A DNA stretch of 31,006 nucleotides from an uncultured Mobiluncus sp. (GCF_947254095.1 NZ_CAMYBV010000022.1:1-31006); one strand, 5' to 3'. Positions 14,288 through 23,301 are shown, counted from the stretch's first letter. Program-made: numbers and translations. Notes: a model not told the origin generated them from the letters alone.

Positions 14288-15747
14288 CGCAACCGGCCGT
14301 CAGGGTCGTGGGCTGGGTTTTCGCCGGTTTCGTCAAAAGGGCCGTCGTTGGGGTTTTCGCTAGGGCCGTCGTTGGGGTTTTCACGAGGGTCCTCGGTCGG
14401 CTCCGATTCGGGACCGCAATAGCCGGGGTCTACGGGATAGACGGTGTGCAGCGGGCTCGGCCCGCAGTCATAGTGGCGTTCCCGAGGACCCTCCATCAGC
14501 AGGAACGGCCACTGGCGCTGCCAGGAAAACCGCAGCTGCCAAGCAAACAGCGCCCAAATGAACACCGCGGTCGCCGCCCCCATACAGGCCAGCGCACCCA
14601 AACCGATGCTCCAGCGGGCTCCGAAAGTTTCTCCGACCCAGCCCACCAGCGGGGACCCGATCGGCGTGGCACCCAGGTTGAACACGAAGTAAATCGAGAG
14701 GACCCGCCCTCGTAAACTTTCGGGCGTAGACGTTTGAATCAGGGCGTTTGCCGCAGTCAACAGGGTAATCATAAAGAATCCAGCGGGTATGGACATGACC
14801 GCGAAAGCCCCATAGTTCGGGCACAGCGCCAGAAACGCCTCGGCCAATCCAAAAAAGAAAACCCCAGAAATGACCATCGCGAAACGCGGGTGAGTACGCC
14901 GCGCCGCCAGCAGCGCGCCCGACAGAGAGCCGATAGCCAGCATCGTCCCCAGCAAACCGTACTCGCCCGGCCCTCTGGCATACACATCGGTGGCCATGAA
15001 AGCCTGGGTCATCTGCAGGTTGAACCCAAAAGCGCCGGTCAGAGTAATCAGGAAGATGATGGCTTTCAGATCGGAGCGGGATTGCACGTAGGTAAAGCCC
15101 TCCCGAATCATGCCGCGGCGGCGCACCCCGCGCTTGACCGCAAAGAAATTTTCCCGGCGCATCAACGCCAAAGTCACCACCGGTATCACGAAAATCGCCG
15201 TGTTGATGACGAACACCCAGCCCGGCCCCAGCACCGCAATGAGCACCCCCGCCAGGGCGGGACCAATGAGGCGGGCAATGTTGAAAGCCATCGAGTTGAG
15301 CCCCACCGCGTTGGGCAGGCAGTCCGCCGGAACCAGCTCCGCGATGAAAGTTTGCCGCTGCGCAATCGCCAGGGCATCAAAAATGCCGGTCACGAACGCA
15401 ATAAGGTAGATTTCAAACAGCTGAGCCGAGCCGGTCAGCAGCAACACTCCCAGAATCAGCCCCAGCAGGGCCACCCCGGATTGGGTTATCTGCAACATTC
15501 GGCGCCGATCCATCCAGTCCGCCAACGCCCCGCCAAAGAAACCGAAAATCAGCTGGGGCAGGAACTGCAGGGCGGTGGTCATCCCGACCGCAAACGCGTC
15601 GTTGTCGGTCAAAACGACCAGGACCACCCAAATCTGGGCGACACGCTGCATCCACATCGCGGTCGCCGCAAACAAATTCGAGACAAACCACAGCCGAAAA
15701 TTCGCGAACCGCATTGAATAGAAAGTTTTACTGGCCAAGCGGCTCAT
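14284..15747 (-). CDS. MFS exporter, MFS_3/EntS-like, with repetitive acidic tail
   Basis: A 487-residue membrane protein with 12 predicted segments up to about residue 410. FRLWFVSNLFAATAMWMQRVAQIWVVL at the start and GALADWMDRRRMLQ (motif A, residues ~73-86) fit the MFS_3 group that includes the enterobactin exporter EntS. IAQRQTFIAELVP and LNSMAFNIARLIGPALAG are further hallmarks. The substrate is unknown; siderophores, drugs or other small molecules are all possible. The last ~75 residues are hydrophilic, rich in Pro, Asp, Glu and Asn, with the repeated octet ENPNDGPS. The start ATG 15747 has GAAAGAAG directly upstream, a rather close ribosome site. It lies 70 nt downstream of topA on the same strand, with a hairpin between, and may be partly read through from topA. 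Confidence 0.82.
   Translation of the reverse strand: MSRLASKTFYSMRFANFRLWFVSNLFAATAMWMQRVAQIWVVLVVLTDNDAFAVGMTTALQFLPQLIFGFFGGALADWMDRRRMLQITQSGVALLGLILGVLLLTGSAQLFEIYLIAFVTGIFDALAIAQRQTFIAELVPADCLPNAVGLNSMAFNIARLIGPALAGVLIAVLGPGWVFVINTAIFVIPVVTLALMRRENFFAVKRGVRRRGMIREGFTYVQSRSDLKAIIFLITLTGAFGFNLQMTQAFMATDVYARGPGEYGLLGTMLAIGSLSGALLAARRTHPRFAMVISGVFFFGLAEAFLALCPNYGAFAVMSIPAGFFMITLLTAANALIQTSTPESLRGRVLSIYFVFNLGATPIGSPLVGWVGETFGARWSIGLGALACMGAATAVFIWALFAWQLRFSWQRQWPFLLMEGPRERHYDCGPSPLHTVYPVDPGYCGPESEPTEDPRENPNDGPSENPNDGPFDETGENPAHDPDGRLR
14338..14382. repeat. Two direct repeats of period 24 in the MFS tail
   Basis: Two identical 21-nt copies (14338-14358 and 14362-14382) with a 24-nt period encode ENPNDGPS and ENPNDGP in the C-terminal tail of the exporter. 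A more diverged third unit (GENPAHDPDG) lies next to them. The in-frame period suggests slippage that changes the tail length without breaking the gene. Confidence 0.8.
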
Positions 15748-15778
15748 CTTCTTTCGATTCCACAGTTTCCCCTAGGCG

Positions 15779-15805
15779 TGGTCTCGCTGTTGAGGGTCGA
15801 GACCA
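15779..15805. terminator. Hairpin between topA and the MFS exporter
   Basis: TGGTCTCG (15779-15786) pairs perfectly with CGAGACCA (15798-15805) around an 11-nt loop, 13 nt after the topA stop. It has no T run on the minus strand, so it is a weak terminator at best, or an RNA-processing or stabilising element. Confidence 0.35.
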
Positions 15806-15817
15806 GCAGGTTTTCGC

Positions 15818-18547
15818 TTACTTTTTCTTGGTTTTTGCAGTCGTTTTCTTCGCCGTAGTTTTGCGAGCCGGCGCTTTGCGTTTCTTAGTGGGCCCTTTGG
15901 CGCGTTTTATGGCCAAGAGTTCAAACGCCGCACTTTCGGTCAACGTAGCGGGGTCGGTGCCGCGCGGCACGGTCGCGTTCGTGGTTCCGTCCGTCACATA
16001 AGGTCCGTACCGGCCGTTCTTAAGGGTGACTTTCTGTCCTGTTTCGGGATCCTCACCGAACTCCATCATCACGGTTTGTGACGTCGCCGCCCGTCCGCGA
16101 GTTTTCGGCGCCGCCAGCAACGCCAAAGCCTGTTCAGTCGTCAACGTGAACAGCTGTTCCTCACTTTCCAACGAGCGTGTGTCGGTGCCGCGCTTGATGT
16201 ACGGCCCGTACCGCCCGTTAGATGCCACAATGTCCACACCCTCGCTGTCCTGACCGACCGTGCGCGGCAGGCTCAACAGCTGCAGGGCGTCCTCCAGGGT
16301 AATCGTGTCCGGGGACTGGGTTTTCAGCAGGGAGGCCGTCCGGTTCTTGGGTTTCTTTTTCGTAGTCTTCTTTGCTTTGGTTTCGCTCTTCGGTGTGGTT
16401 TCCGGTTCCGGAGCCAGTTCCTCCACGTAGGGCCCAAACCTGCCGTTCTTGACGACAATCTCGAGGCCGGTTTCGGGGTGAACCCCCACCACCCGGTCGC
16501 CTTGGGCACCTTTTTCCAACAGTTCCCGCGCCATTTCCAGGGTCAGCTCATCGGGAGCCACCGTGTCAGGCACCGCCGCGCGTTCCTCGCCGCGCTGCAG
16601 GTAGGGGCCATAACGTCCCACGCGCAGAGCGATTCCCTCGCCGAGCTCCACCGTGTTCAGGGCGGCGGCGTCAATATCTCCCAGTTCCGCTACCGCGCGC
16701 TGCAACCCTAATCCTTGCAGGTCAGAGCCTTTACCGTGACCGTACCAAAAGTCCTTCAACCACTGGGTTCGGTCGGCCTTTCCGGCCGCGATTTTATCCA
16801 AATCGGCTTCCATATCAGCCGTGAAGTCGTAATCAATGAGCCCGGGCAGGTTTTCTTCCAGCAGTTTCACGACGGAAAATGCCAGCCACGACGGCACCAG
16901 GGCCTGTCCGCGGCGATACACATACTGCCGATCCACAATGGTGGAAATGGTGGAGGCATAGGTCGAGGGTCGCCCGATCTCCCGTTCCTCCATCGCTTTG
17001 ACCAGCGACGCGTCAGTGTAGCGGGCGGGCGGAGTCGTGAAATGCTGCCGCTCCTGCCCGGAATCCAAGTGGTCGAGACGCAGCCGGTCCGCGGCTTGCA
17101 TCCGTGGCAGCCTCGCCTCACCGGTCTTGCCCCCACCGGGAGTGGCCGCGGGCTCGTCGCCCTCATCCCGACCCTCTTCGTAAGCGGCGAGAAAACCGGG
17201 ATTTTCAATCACTGTCCCGGACGCCCCGAACTCGGCGTGAACCGAGCCGTCAGCGGGAACAGCCGCAATCTTTACCGACACGGTAGTGCCGGTGGCATCG
17301 TTCATCTGGCAAGCCAGGGTGCGCCGGAAGATGAGGTTGTACAGTTTCAATTCGCGCGCATTGAGTTTGCCCTCCAGGCTCGAGGGCAGTTGGAACTGTT
17401 CTCCCGCGGGGCGAATAGCTTCGTGAGCCTCCTGGGCCCCTTTCGTTTTCGTCTCATAGATGCGGGGTTTAGCCGGAACCGCGTCCTTGCCGAAACGGCT
17501 CACCGCCAGGGATCGGGCCGCAGAAATAGCCTGTTCAGATAGGTTGACCGAGTCGGTACGCATATAGGTGATGTAGCCGTTTTCGTACAGGGACTGCGCC
17601 ACGCGCATCGTGTCTCGCGAGTTCAACCGCAGTTTCCGGGACGCCTCTTGCTGCAGAGAAGACGTCGTGAATGGGGCGGGAGGACGGCGCCGATATGGCT
17701 TGGACTCTACGTCAGCAACCGACCAGGTCGCACCCGTGCTGATGGCGTCCGCTAGCGTCCGCGCCGCGGCACCATCCAGCGCAAACACCCCGGCCTTTTG
17801 CGCCGCGGCCTTGAGCTTTCCGTGCTCGTCAAAGTCTTTGCCGGTCGCGATACGTTTGCCGTCCACTTCCCGCAGGGTGGCGGAAAACTCGGTGCCACCC
17901 GCCTCGGGAGTCAGCCACGCCACCAAATCCCAGTATTCAGCAGCCGTAAAACTCATCCTGTCGCGTTCCCGGTCGACAACCATGCGGGTCGCCACCGACT
18001 GCACTCGTCCGGCCGACAAGCCGGTACGAATCTTGCGCCACAGCAGGGGGGAGACTTCGTAGCCGACCAAGCGGTCGAGAATACGGCGGGTCTCTTGGGC
18101 GTTGACCAAGTCAGTGTCCAGCTCGCGCGGATGGCTCAGGGCGTAGTCGATAGCGTCTTTGGTAATCTCGTGAAACACCATGCGTTTCACGGGGACTTTC
18201 GGTTTCAGCACCTCCATCAGGTGCCAGGCAATAGCCTCCCCCTCGCGGTCCTCATCAGTGGCCAGCAGGAGTTCGTCGGCCTCTTTCAGCCGGGCTTTCA
18301 ACTCGCTGACTTTCTTTTTCTTATCCCCGTCAACCACGTAATACGGCTCGAAGTCGTGATCCAGGTCAACCGCGAACTTCGCGTAGCCAGTCTTTTTCAA
18401 CGTGGCGGGAAGGTCAGACGGCTGAGCGAGGTCACGAATGTGACCCACCGATGCCTCCACGTCAAAGTCGTCACCGAGAAACCTCCCAATGGTTCGAGCT
18501 TTCGCCGGAGACTCGACAATCACGAGTTTTTGGTTTTCTTCAGCCAC
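15818..18547 (-). CDS. topA: DNA topoisomerase I
   Basis: A type IA topoisomerase of 909 residues that relaxes negative supercoils. The Toprim domain starts with LVIVESPAKA (E12) and has its acidic triad in ATDEDREGE (D98, D100, E102). The catalytic tyrosine is Y328 in ITYMRTDS. The central domain has LSAGRVQSVA (~177-186). The C-terminal third holds several repeats of the type NGRYGPYV, as in actinobacterial enzymes, instead of zinc-finger cysteines, and ends in a Lys/Ala/Thr-rich DNA-binding tail (KKTTAKKTTAKTKKK). The start is GTG 18547, with AAAGGAG 9 nt upstream. The length is normal for actinobacteria. A CRP-like box lies 142 nt upstream in the intergenic region shared with the CAP lipoprotein. 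Confidence 0.97.
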   Translation of the reverse strand: MAEENQKLVIVESPAKARTIGRFLGDDFDVEASVGHIRDLAQPSDLPATLKKTGYAKFAVDLDHDFEPYYVVDGDKKKKVSELKARLKEADELLLATDEDREGEAIAWHLMEVLKPKVPVKRMVFHEITKDAIDYALSHPRELDTDLVNAQETRRILDRLVGYEVSPLLWRKIRTGLSAGRVQSVATRMVVDRERDRMSFTAAEYWDLVAWLTPEAGGTEFSATLREVDGKRIATGKDFDEHGKLKAAAQKAGVFALDGAAARTLADAISTGATWSVADVESKPYRRRPPAPFTTSSLQQEASRKLRLNSRDTMRVAQSLYENGYITYMRTDSVNLSEQAISAARSLAVSRFGKDAVPAKPRIYETKTKGAQEAHEAIRPAGEQFQLPSSLEGKLNARELKLYNLIFRRTLACQMNDATGTTVSVKIAAVPADGSVHAEFGASGTVIENPGFLAAYEEGRDEGDEPAATPGGGKTGEARLPRMQAADRLRLDHLDSGQERQHFTTPPARYTDASLVKAMEEREIGRPSTYASTISTIVDRQYVYRRGQALVPSWLAFSVVKLLEENLPGLIDYDFTADMEADLDKIAAGKADRTQWLKDFWYGHGKGSDLQGLGLQRAVAELGDIDAAALNTVELGEGIALRVGRYGPYLQRGEERAAVPDTVAPDELTLEMARELLEKGAQGDRVVGVHPETGLEIVVKNGRFGPYVEELAPEPETTPKSETKAKKTTKKKPKNRTASLLKTQSPDTITLEDALQLLSLPRTVGQDSEGVDIVASNGRYGPYIKRGTDTRSLESEEQLFTLTTEQALALLAAPKTRGRAATSQTVMMEFGEDPETGQKVTLKNGRYGPYVTDGTTNATVPRGTDPATLTESAAFELLAIKRAKGPTKKRKAPARKTTAKKTTAKTKKK

Positions 18548-18964
18548 TAAGTCTTACTCCTTTTAAATGCGCAAAAATGAGTTTACTGTCTGAAAGATAC
18601 CTCGAATTCCCCGATTGGGTAAAATTCTGAGGTTTTCAAGCGGTCTTTGTAACTCTCGGCATTGTCAGGTCTAACCGCCCCGCCCACCTGTGATTTAGGT
18701 CACACCCGCGTCCTCGCCGTCGCGCCCACCCGACCTTTGGCACTGTCGGCCACTGGGAAAACCCAAGGTAGGCCGGACGCAAAGAGAAAAACCGCCGCGA
18801 CAACCGGCTGCTGAGCCCGCCTGGAAAAAGTCGGGATATAAAATTCTTATTCATGACTTGCGCCGGTCGATACGATTAAAAGGGATAAGTGTGCCCAAAT
18901 CACCTGGTCTTTTAGCATTGAGGGCTGGGCGTTGCCGTTTTTCGCGAGGGGAGGGGACTGCAAG
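18548..18964. other. Long divergent intergenic region, topA / CAP lipoprotein
   Basis: A 417-nt gap with promoters expected in both directions. I see a CRP/GlxR-type box at 18689-18704, an AT-rich GATATAAAAT at 18835-18844 that could be part of a plus-strand promoter, and a GAGGGGAGGGG ribosome site (18946-18956) for the gene at 18965. A 72-codon minus frame in the middle (18636-18854) has no ribosome site and a biased Arg/Ser composition, so I do not call it. Confidence 0.5.
18689..18704. promoter_or_regulatory. Consensus CRP/GlxR-type binding site
   Basis: TGTGATTTAGGTCACA fits the CRP-family consensus TGTGA-N6-TCACA at all ten specified bases. It lies between divergent genes, 142 nt from the topA start and 261 nt from the CAP lipoprotein start. 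In actinobacteria such sites are bound by cAMP-responsive GlxR/Crp proteins; binding here is inferred. Confidence 0.6.
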
Positions 18965-20722
18965 ATGCGCCGTGCGTTAGACACGAAACTGACACCATTT
19001 CTGGGATTCATCTCGATAGTCTGCATCCTCGCGGCGTGCCTGTTCGAAGCTCCTCCTCTGCAGGGCGGCGGGAAATCTGGCGCGGCAAAAGTTCCCAACC
19101 GCGTCCATTCGGCCGAACTGCACCAGCCGGCGGCGCCGGACGACAACATCATCGACACGACTTCAAAATCCGAAGTTCGCCGCGCCTACCTGGCCCATTA
19201 CGAAAAAAATATGACTCGCCCCGCCATGAGTGTCGGGGTGGACTTGGAAAACTGCCTCCCCGGTCAGGCCGTAACGGACGGGATTCGCCCCATCATGGAA
19301 GCCTGGAATTTTATGCGCGGTCTCAACGGTTTGAACGCGGTAACACTGGACACCTCCGGGGCTATCGCTCCCTACACTCAAGCCGCCGCGATGGTCAGCG
19401 CCCGCAATGGCAAACTGTCGCACTATCCGGCGGTCGAGGGTTTTGCCTGCGCCACCGATGACGCGGTGCGCGGGGCCAGGCATTCCAACCTGGCACAATC
19501 CATCTCGCAAACTTCGGCGGAAACCGCCCTGTGGTATTACATGGATTATTCCAACCAGTCCAACCCCACCAATGACCAGCTCGGACACCGCCTGTTTATG
19601 ATGGATCCGCAGCTGTCCCTGACCTCTATCGGGGCCGCGGCGGGCTATACCGCCATCTCGGTCCGTACCGGCGAATCCTATCCGGGACTGCCCGCCGAAG
19701 CCATGCATAATCCCCAAGCCCCCTCCCCGGAATGGATGAGCTGGCCGTCGGCCGGGTTCTTTCCCAAACAGCTGCTGACCTCGGTTGGGGAAACCAACTC
19801 AGGAATGGACCTGGAACGTTGGAGTTTCTCGGTGCTGAACGCGGACCTTTCCTCCGCGAAAGCCAGCATTATCGACCCGACCGGGCACTCGGTTCCGCTC
19901 ACCACCATTCACCCCGGCGAAAAGGGGGTCACGTACACGCCTCGTGCCATCGCGGACTATTCCACCCTGCTGATGAAGTTCCCCACGATTGAACGAAAGC
20001 CTGTCGGCCAGGAAAACCTGGTGTACAAAGTCAAGATTGACGGGGTGAAAAACGCGCCGAAGAGCACCTACGAATATCAGGTGGCGCTGTTCGACCCGCT
20101 GACCCCACTGGAGAAAACCGCGCCGCAGATTCAGCTGATGGAACAACCCCTCACCGGGGTGGGATACAAGCTGGTCAACCCCATCCGAATGCAAGTCTCG
20201 GCTTGGCCGGTGCCGAAATATCAGTGGCAAGAACGCGACCATGCCGGAGCCTGGAGGGATATCCCCGATGCGACCCAGGAAACTTTTACTCCCGATGGTA
20301 TCTGGACTTGGGACCGTTCCAAGAACACCGAATATCGCCTGATGGCGACCTCTTCGGAAGGAACCGCCACTTCTGAACCGGTACGGGTAGCGGTGCAAGG
20401 TCTAAAGAATATGCCGGCCAGCGCAAAAGCCCCGGTGGGGTCGCGCGTCTCGTTTGAGGCGTCACCCATCATGGATCCTGACGGCTCCCTGTTCGACACG
20501 ACCTATGAATGGCAGGTGAAACGGGCCGGAATCTGGCAGCGAATCTTCGACGACGGGCATTTTGAAGACACCACCACGAACCGCCTGTCCATCAGTAGAG
20601 TTACACCCGCTGACCAGGGTCTTGCGTTCCGTTTGGTGGTTCGCTCCAAGATTTTCAAACTGTCCGGCTATGACGTGGTGGTTTCCTGGTCGGACGGCAA
20701 CGCCAAACTCACGGCTTACTAA
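18965..20722 (+). CDS. CAP-domain lipoprotein with C-terminal Ig-like region
   Basis: A 585-residue exported protein. The signal peptide ends in the lipobox LAAC (Cys25), so it should be anchored to the outer face of the membrane. A CAP (SCP/PR-1) domain covers about residues 85-235: the helix NFMRGLNGLNAVTLD, a His in LSHYP, SNLAQS, and NDQLGHRLFMMDP, which matches the GHR-x-x-L-L-x-P motif of bacterial CAP proteins. The second half (about 390-585) has two beta-rich repeats with YQWQERD and YEWQVKR motifs, each with a central Trp as in Ig-like folds. Bacterial CAP proteins are usually of unknown biochemical role. The start ATG 18965 is supported by a strong GGAGGGG 8 nt upstream. No partner gene adjoins it. 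Confidence 0.82.
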   Translation: MRRALDTKLTPFLGFISIVCILAACLFEAPPLQGGGKSGAAKVPNRVHSAELHQPAAPDDNIIDTTSKSEVRRAYLAHYEKNMTRPAMSVGVDLENCLPGQAVTDGIRPIMEAWNFMRGLNGLNAVTLDTSGAIAPYTQAAAMVSARNGKLSHYPAVEGFACATDDAVRGARHSNLAQSISQTSAETALWYYMDYSNQSNPTNDQLGHRLFMMDPQLSLTSIGAAAGYTAISVRTGESYPGLPAEAMHNPQAPSPEWMSWPSAGFFPKQLLTSVGETNSGMDLERWSFSVLNADLSSAKASIIDPTGHSVPLTTIHPGEKGVTYTPRAIADYSTLLMKFPTIERKPVGQENLVYKVKIDGVKNAPKSTYEYQVALFDPLTPLEKTAPQIQLMEQPLTGVGYKLVNPIRMQVSAWPVPKYQWQERDHAGAWRDIPDATQETFTPDGIWTWDRSKNTEYRLMATSSEGTATSEPVRVAVQGLKNMPASAKAPVGSRVSFEASPIMDPDGSLFDTTYEWQVKRAGIWQRIFDDGHFEDTTTNRLSISRVTPADQGLAFRLVVRSKIFKLSGYDVVVSWSDGNAKLTAY

Positions 20723-20750
20723 TTCTTACTTAACATTTCTTTGCTAAGTC

Positions 20751-20780
20751 TTGACGATTGTATCCTCACTAAATTACGAT
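20751..20780 (+). promoter_or_regulatory. Promoter candidate for the small lipoprotein
   Basis: TTGACG (20751-20756) and TACGAT (20775-20780) are separated by 18 nt in AT-rich DNA, 62 nt upstream of the ATG at 20843. This is the most sigma-70-like pair in the window. Confidence 0.45.
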
Positions 20781-20842
20781 TTTTTTATTGCTCCGATGAG
20801 GGACAATGGCAGAATATTTCGACTTTGGAAAGGATAAACGCG

Positions 20843-21376
20843 ATGAACAAACAATACCGGACACTTCACCGCAGCTGTGCGGGCACCGTGCTGGCTTTGG
20901 CTATGCTGGGCGTTGCGGCTTGTTCACCGGCAACTGAAAATGCTGCCACTGATACGCCTGAGAGTAGTCCTGAAAGCACAGGACATATCTTGCCGGCGGC
21001 GCAAGTGAAAGCTATTACCGACGCGGTAAATGCTGATGTCGAGGAAGGGTCAGTAAGGACTACATCTGGCCCGCAACCGAGCTATCAACTTGACGCCAAG
21101 AAACAAAAGACCATTATGAATATCAGAGATGAAGATAAGTCCAAGTGGGAGAAAGGAATCTACCGGTTCCAAGTTTTTTGCATCGGGCAAGGCACTCTGA
21201 ACGCATCGTTTACGGTTGGTGACCAAACGGCATCTATTTCGGATATGGTTTGCTCCGATGGCGTGACTACAGAAAATGTCGCACTCTCGATTGACGAAGC
21301 CAACAATAGCGTGGTGAGCATTGAACCGTCAGACGACGCGAAAAGCGAAATCGCTTATCGTATTGATAAGTTATAA
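20843..21376 (+). CDS. Small lipoprotein of unknown function
   Basis: A 177-residue exported protein with a lipoprotein signal: basic start (NKQYRTLHR), hydrophobic core and lipobox VAAC (Cys27). A Thr/Glu/Ser-rich spacer follows to about residue 50, then a compact domain with two cysteines (near 110 and 135) likely to be disulfide-bonded. No named domain is recognised. ATG 20843 is preceded by GAAAGGA 9 nt upstream; the frame is open to 20741, but that part overlaps the promoter. Base composition is visibly more AT-rich than in the neighbours, which may signal transfer or relaxed selection. It is followed by a strong terminator shared with pckG. Confidence 0.78.
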   Translation: MNKQYRTLHRSCAGTVLALAMLGVAACSPATENAATDTPESSPESTGHILPAAQVKAITDAVNADVEEGSVRTTSGPQPSYQLDAKKQKTIMNIRDEDKSKWEKGIYRFQVFCIGQGTLNASFTVGDQTASISDMVCSDGVTTENVALSIDEANNSVVSIEPSDDAKSEIAYRIDKL

Positions 21377-21395
21377 CCATAAATAATTTTATAAA

Positions 21396-21427
21396 GGCGG
21401 GCAGTCACCGAATGGTGACTGCCCGCC
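21396..21427 (-). terminator. Strong terminator between convergent lipoprotein and pckG
   Basis: A perfect 14-bp GC-rich stem, GGCGGGCAGTCACC (21396-21409) with GGTGACTGCCCGCC (21414-21427), and a GAAT loop. Read on the minus strand it is followed by TTTATAAAATTATTT, so it should end pckG. On the plus strand the tail is A-rich with few T, yet the stem may also stop the lipoprotein transcript. Confidence 0.85.
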
Positions 21428-21462
21428 AAAATATTAATGGGTCAGTGCCCCATGAGGACTAA

Positions 21463-23301
21463 CTACTTAGCGGCCTTGAGACGCTCACGCAAGCCTTCCA
21501 GCTCTGCCTTAATCTGAGCCGGGAGCTTGTCGCCGAACTGGGCGAAGTACTTTTCGGTATCTTCGGTCTCGGCCAACCAAGCCTCGGGGTTGATTTCGAA
21601 CAGGGCATCCCAAGCGGCCTTGTCGATGTCCAAGCCCTCCAGGTTGAAGTCCTCGAACTTCGGGTACTTGCCGGTCGGGCCGTCAATAGCGTCAACCTGG
21701 CCGGACACGCGCTTGACCACCCAGTCCAGCACGCGGGAGTTGTCGCCGTAGCCGGGCCACATGAACTTGCCATCAGGCGTCTTGCGGAACCAGTTGACGT
21801 GGTAGACGCGCGGGAACTTGTCGCCCAACTTCTCTTGCATCTCTAGCCAGTGACCCCAGTAGTCCGCCATGTTGTAGCCGCAGAACGGCAGCATCGCGAA
21901 CGGGTCGTGACGCAGCGAGCCAACCGCGCCTTCTGCGGCAGCGGTCTGTTCGGAGGACACGTTCGCACCGATGAACACGCCGTGAGCCGGGTTCTTTTGC
22001 TCGGTCACCAGCGGCACGTTCGAGGCGCGGCGGCCGCCGAACAATACGGCGTCAATCGGCACGCCCTCGGGAGCCTCCCAGTCGGGGCAGATAATCGGGC
22101 ACTGCGCGGCCGGAGCGGTGAAGCGGCTGTTCGGGTGAGCCGCCTTTTCGCCGGATTCCGGCGTCCAGTCCTTGCCGTGCCAGTCAATGAGGTGGCTCGG
22201 GGTCGGGCCGTCAATGCCCTCCCACCACACATCTCCGTCATCGGTCAGAGCGACGTTGGTAAAGATGGTGTTTTCCTTCATGGACTCCATGGCCATCGGG
22301 TTGGTGTCATAAGACGTGCCGGGCGCCACACCAAAGAAGCCCGCCTCCGGGTTGATGGCGCGCAAGGTGCCGTCCGGACCGGGACGCATCCAGGCGATAT
22401 CGTCGCCGATGGTCTCGACCTTGTAGCCCTCGATGGTGGGCTGGAGCATGGCGAGGTTCGTCTTGCCGCAAGCCGACGGGAAAGCTGCCGTCACGTGGTA
22501 GCGCTTGCCGGTCTTTTCGTCCGTCAGACGCAGAATCAGCATGTGCTCGGCCATCCAGCCGTCGCGGCGCGCCATGGTGGAGGCGATACGCAGCGCGAAG
22601 CACTTCTTGCCCAGCAGGGCGTTGCCGCCGTAACCCGAGCCGTAGGACCAAATCTCGTTGGTCTCGGGGAAGTGGGTGATGTACTTGGTTTCATTGCACG
22701 GCCAGTTCGTGTCTTTCTGGCCCGGCTCGAGGGGAGCGCCCACGGAGTGCACCGCCGGCACCCACGGCTTGCCCGAGTTAATCAGGTCCATCGCCTTGGC
22801 ACCCATGCGCGTCATGATGCGCATGTTCAACACCACGTAAGCGGAGTCGGTCAGCTCGATGCCCAACTGGGAAATCGGGCCGCCCAACGGACCCATCGAG
22901 AACGGCACCACGTACATGGTGCGGCCTTTCATCGCGCCCTGGAACACGCCATTTTCCCCAATCAGGGTCTCTTTCATTTCCTTGGGGTCAGCCCAGTGGT
23001 TGGTGGGGCCAGCGTCCTCTTCCTTTTCGCAGCAGATGAAGGTGCGGGATTCCACACGCGCCACATCAGAGGGCAGCGAGCGCGCCAAGAACGAGTTCGG
23101 GCGCTTCTCAGGGTTCAAACGGGTAAAGATTCCGGCATCAACCAGCAGTTGCGACAAGCGGTCCCATTCCTCTTGGGAACCGTCACAGAACTCAATAGAT
23201 TCCGGAGTCGTCATTGCCGCGACCTTAGCAACCCACTTAACTACCTCTTCAGGAGCATTTGCGGGAGCTGCAGCGCGGACATCGGTTTCAGTAACAGCCA
23301 T
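21463..23301 (-). CDS. pckG: Phosphoenolpyruvate carboxykinase, GTP-dependent
   Basis: A 612-residue cytosolic enzyme interconverting oxaloacetate plus GTP with PEP, CO2 and GDP, for gluconeogenesis or anaplerosis. The GTP-type family is clear from the P-loop FPSACGKTN with the reactive cysteine C277, the metal site region HYHVTAAF/TSYDTNPMAM, FGGRRASNVPLV, and the C-terminal WFRKTPDGKFMWPGYGDN. Length is as usual. The start ATG 23301 has AGGAGG 8 nt upstream; the frame stays open 17 codons further without a ribosome site. GATAAT upstream (near 23345) is a possible -10. Monocistronic, with its own terminator. Confidence 0.97.
   Translation of the reverse strand: MAVTETDVRAAAPANAPEEVVKWVAKVAAMTTPESIEFCDGSQEEWDRLSQLLVDAGIFTRLNPEKRPNSFLARSLPSDVARVESRTFICCEKEEDAGPTNHWADPKEMKETLIGENGVFQGAMKGRTMYVVPFSMGPLGGPISQLGIELTDSAYVVLNMRIMTRMGAKAMDLINSGKPWVPAVHSVGAPLEPGQKDTNWPCNETKYITHFPETNEIWSYGSGYGGNALLGKKCFALRIASTMARRDGWMAEHMLILRLTDEKTGKRYHVTAAFPSACGKTNLAMLQPTIEGYKVETIGDDIAWMRPGPDGTLRAINPEAGFFGVAPGTSYDTNPMAMESMKENTIFTNVALTDDGDVWWEGIDGPTPSHLIDWHGKDWTPESGEKAAHPNSRFTAPAAQCPIICPDWEAPEGVPIDAVLFGGRRASNVPLVTEQKNPAHGVFIGANVSSEQTAAAEGAVGSLRHDPFAMLPFCGYNMADYWGHWLEMQEKLGDKFPRVYHVNWFRKTPDGKFMWPGYGDNSRVLDWVVKRVSGQVDAIDGPTGKYPKFEDFNLEGLDIDKAAWDALFEINPEAWLAETEDTEKYFAQFGDKLPAQIKAELEGLRERLKAAK

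Noticed and set aside
14338..14382. Short spaced repeats as a CRISPR-like array
   Set aside because: Only two units of 24-nt period with no spacers; they encode a protein repeat in frame.
14734..15717. 327-codon plus-strand frame over the MFS exporter
   Set aside because: Very rich in Gln, His, Arg and Pro, as expected for the complement of a membrane-protein gene.
18636..18854. 72-codon minus frame upstream of topA
   Set aside because: No ribosome site, biased composition, and it spans the CRP-like box.
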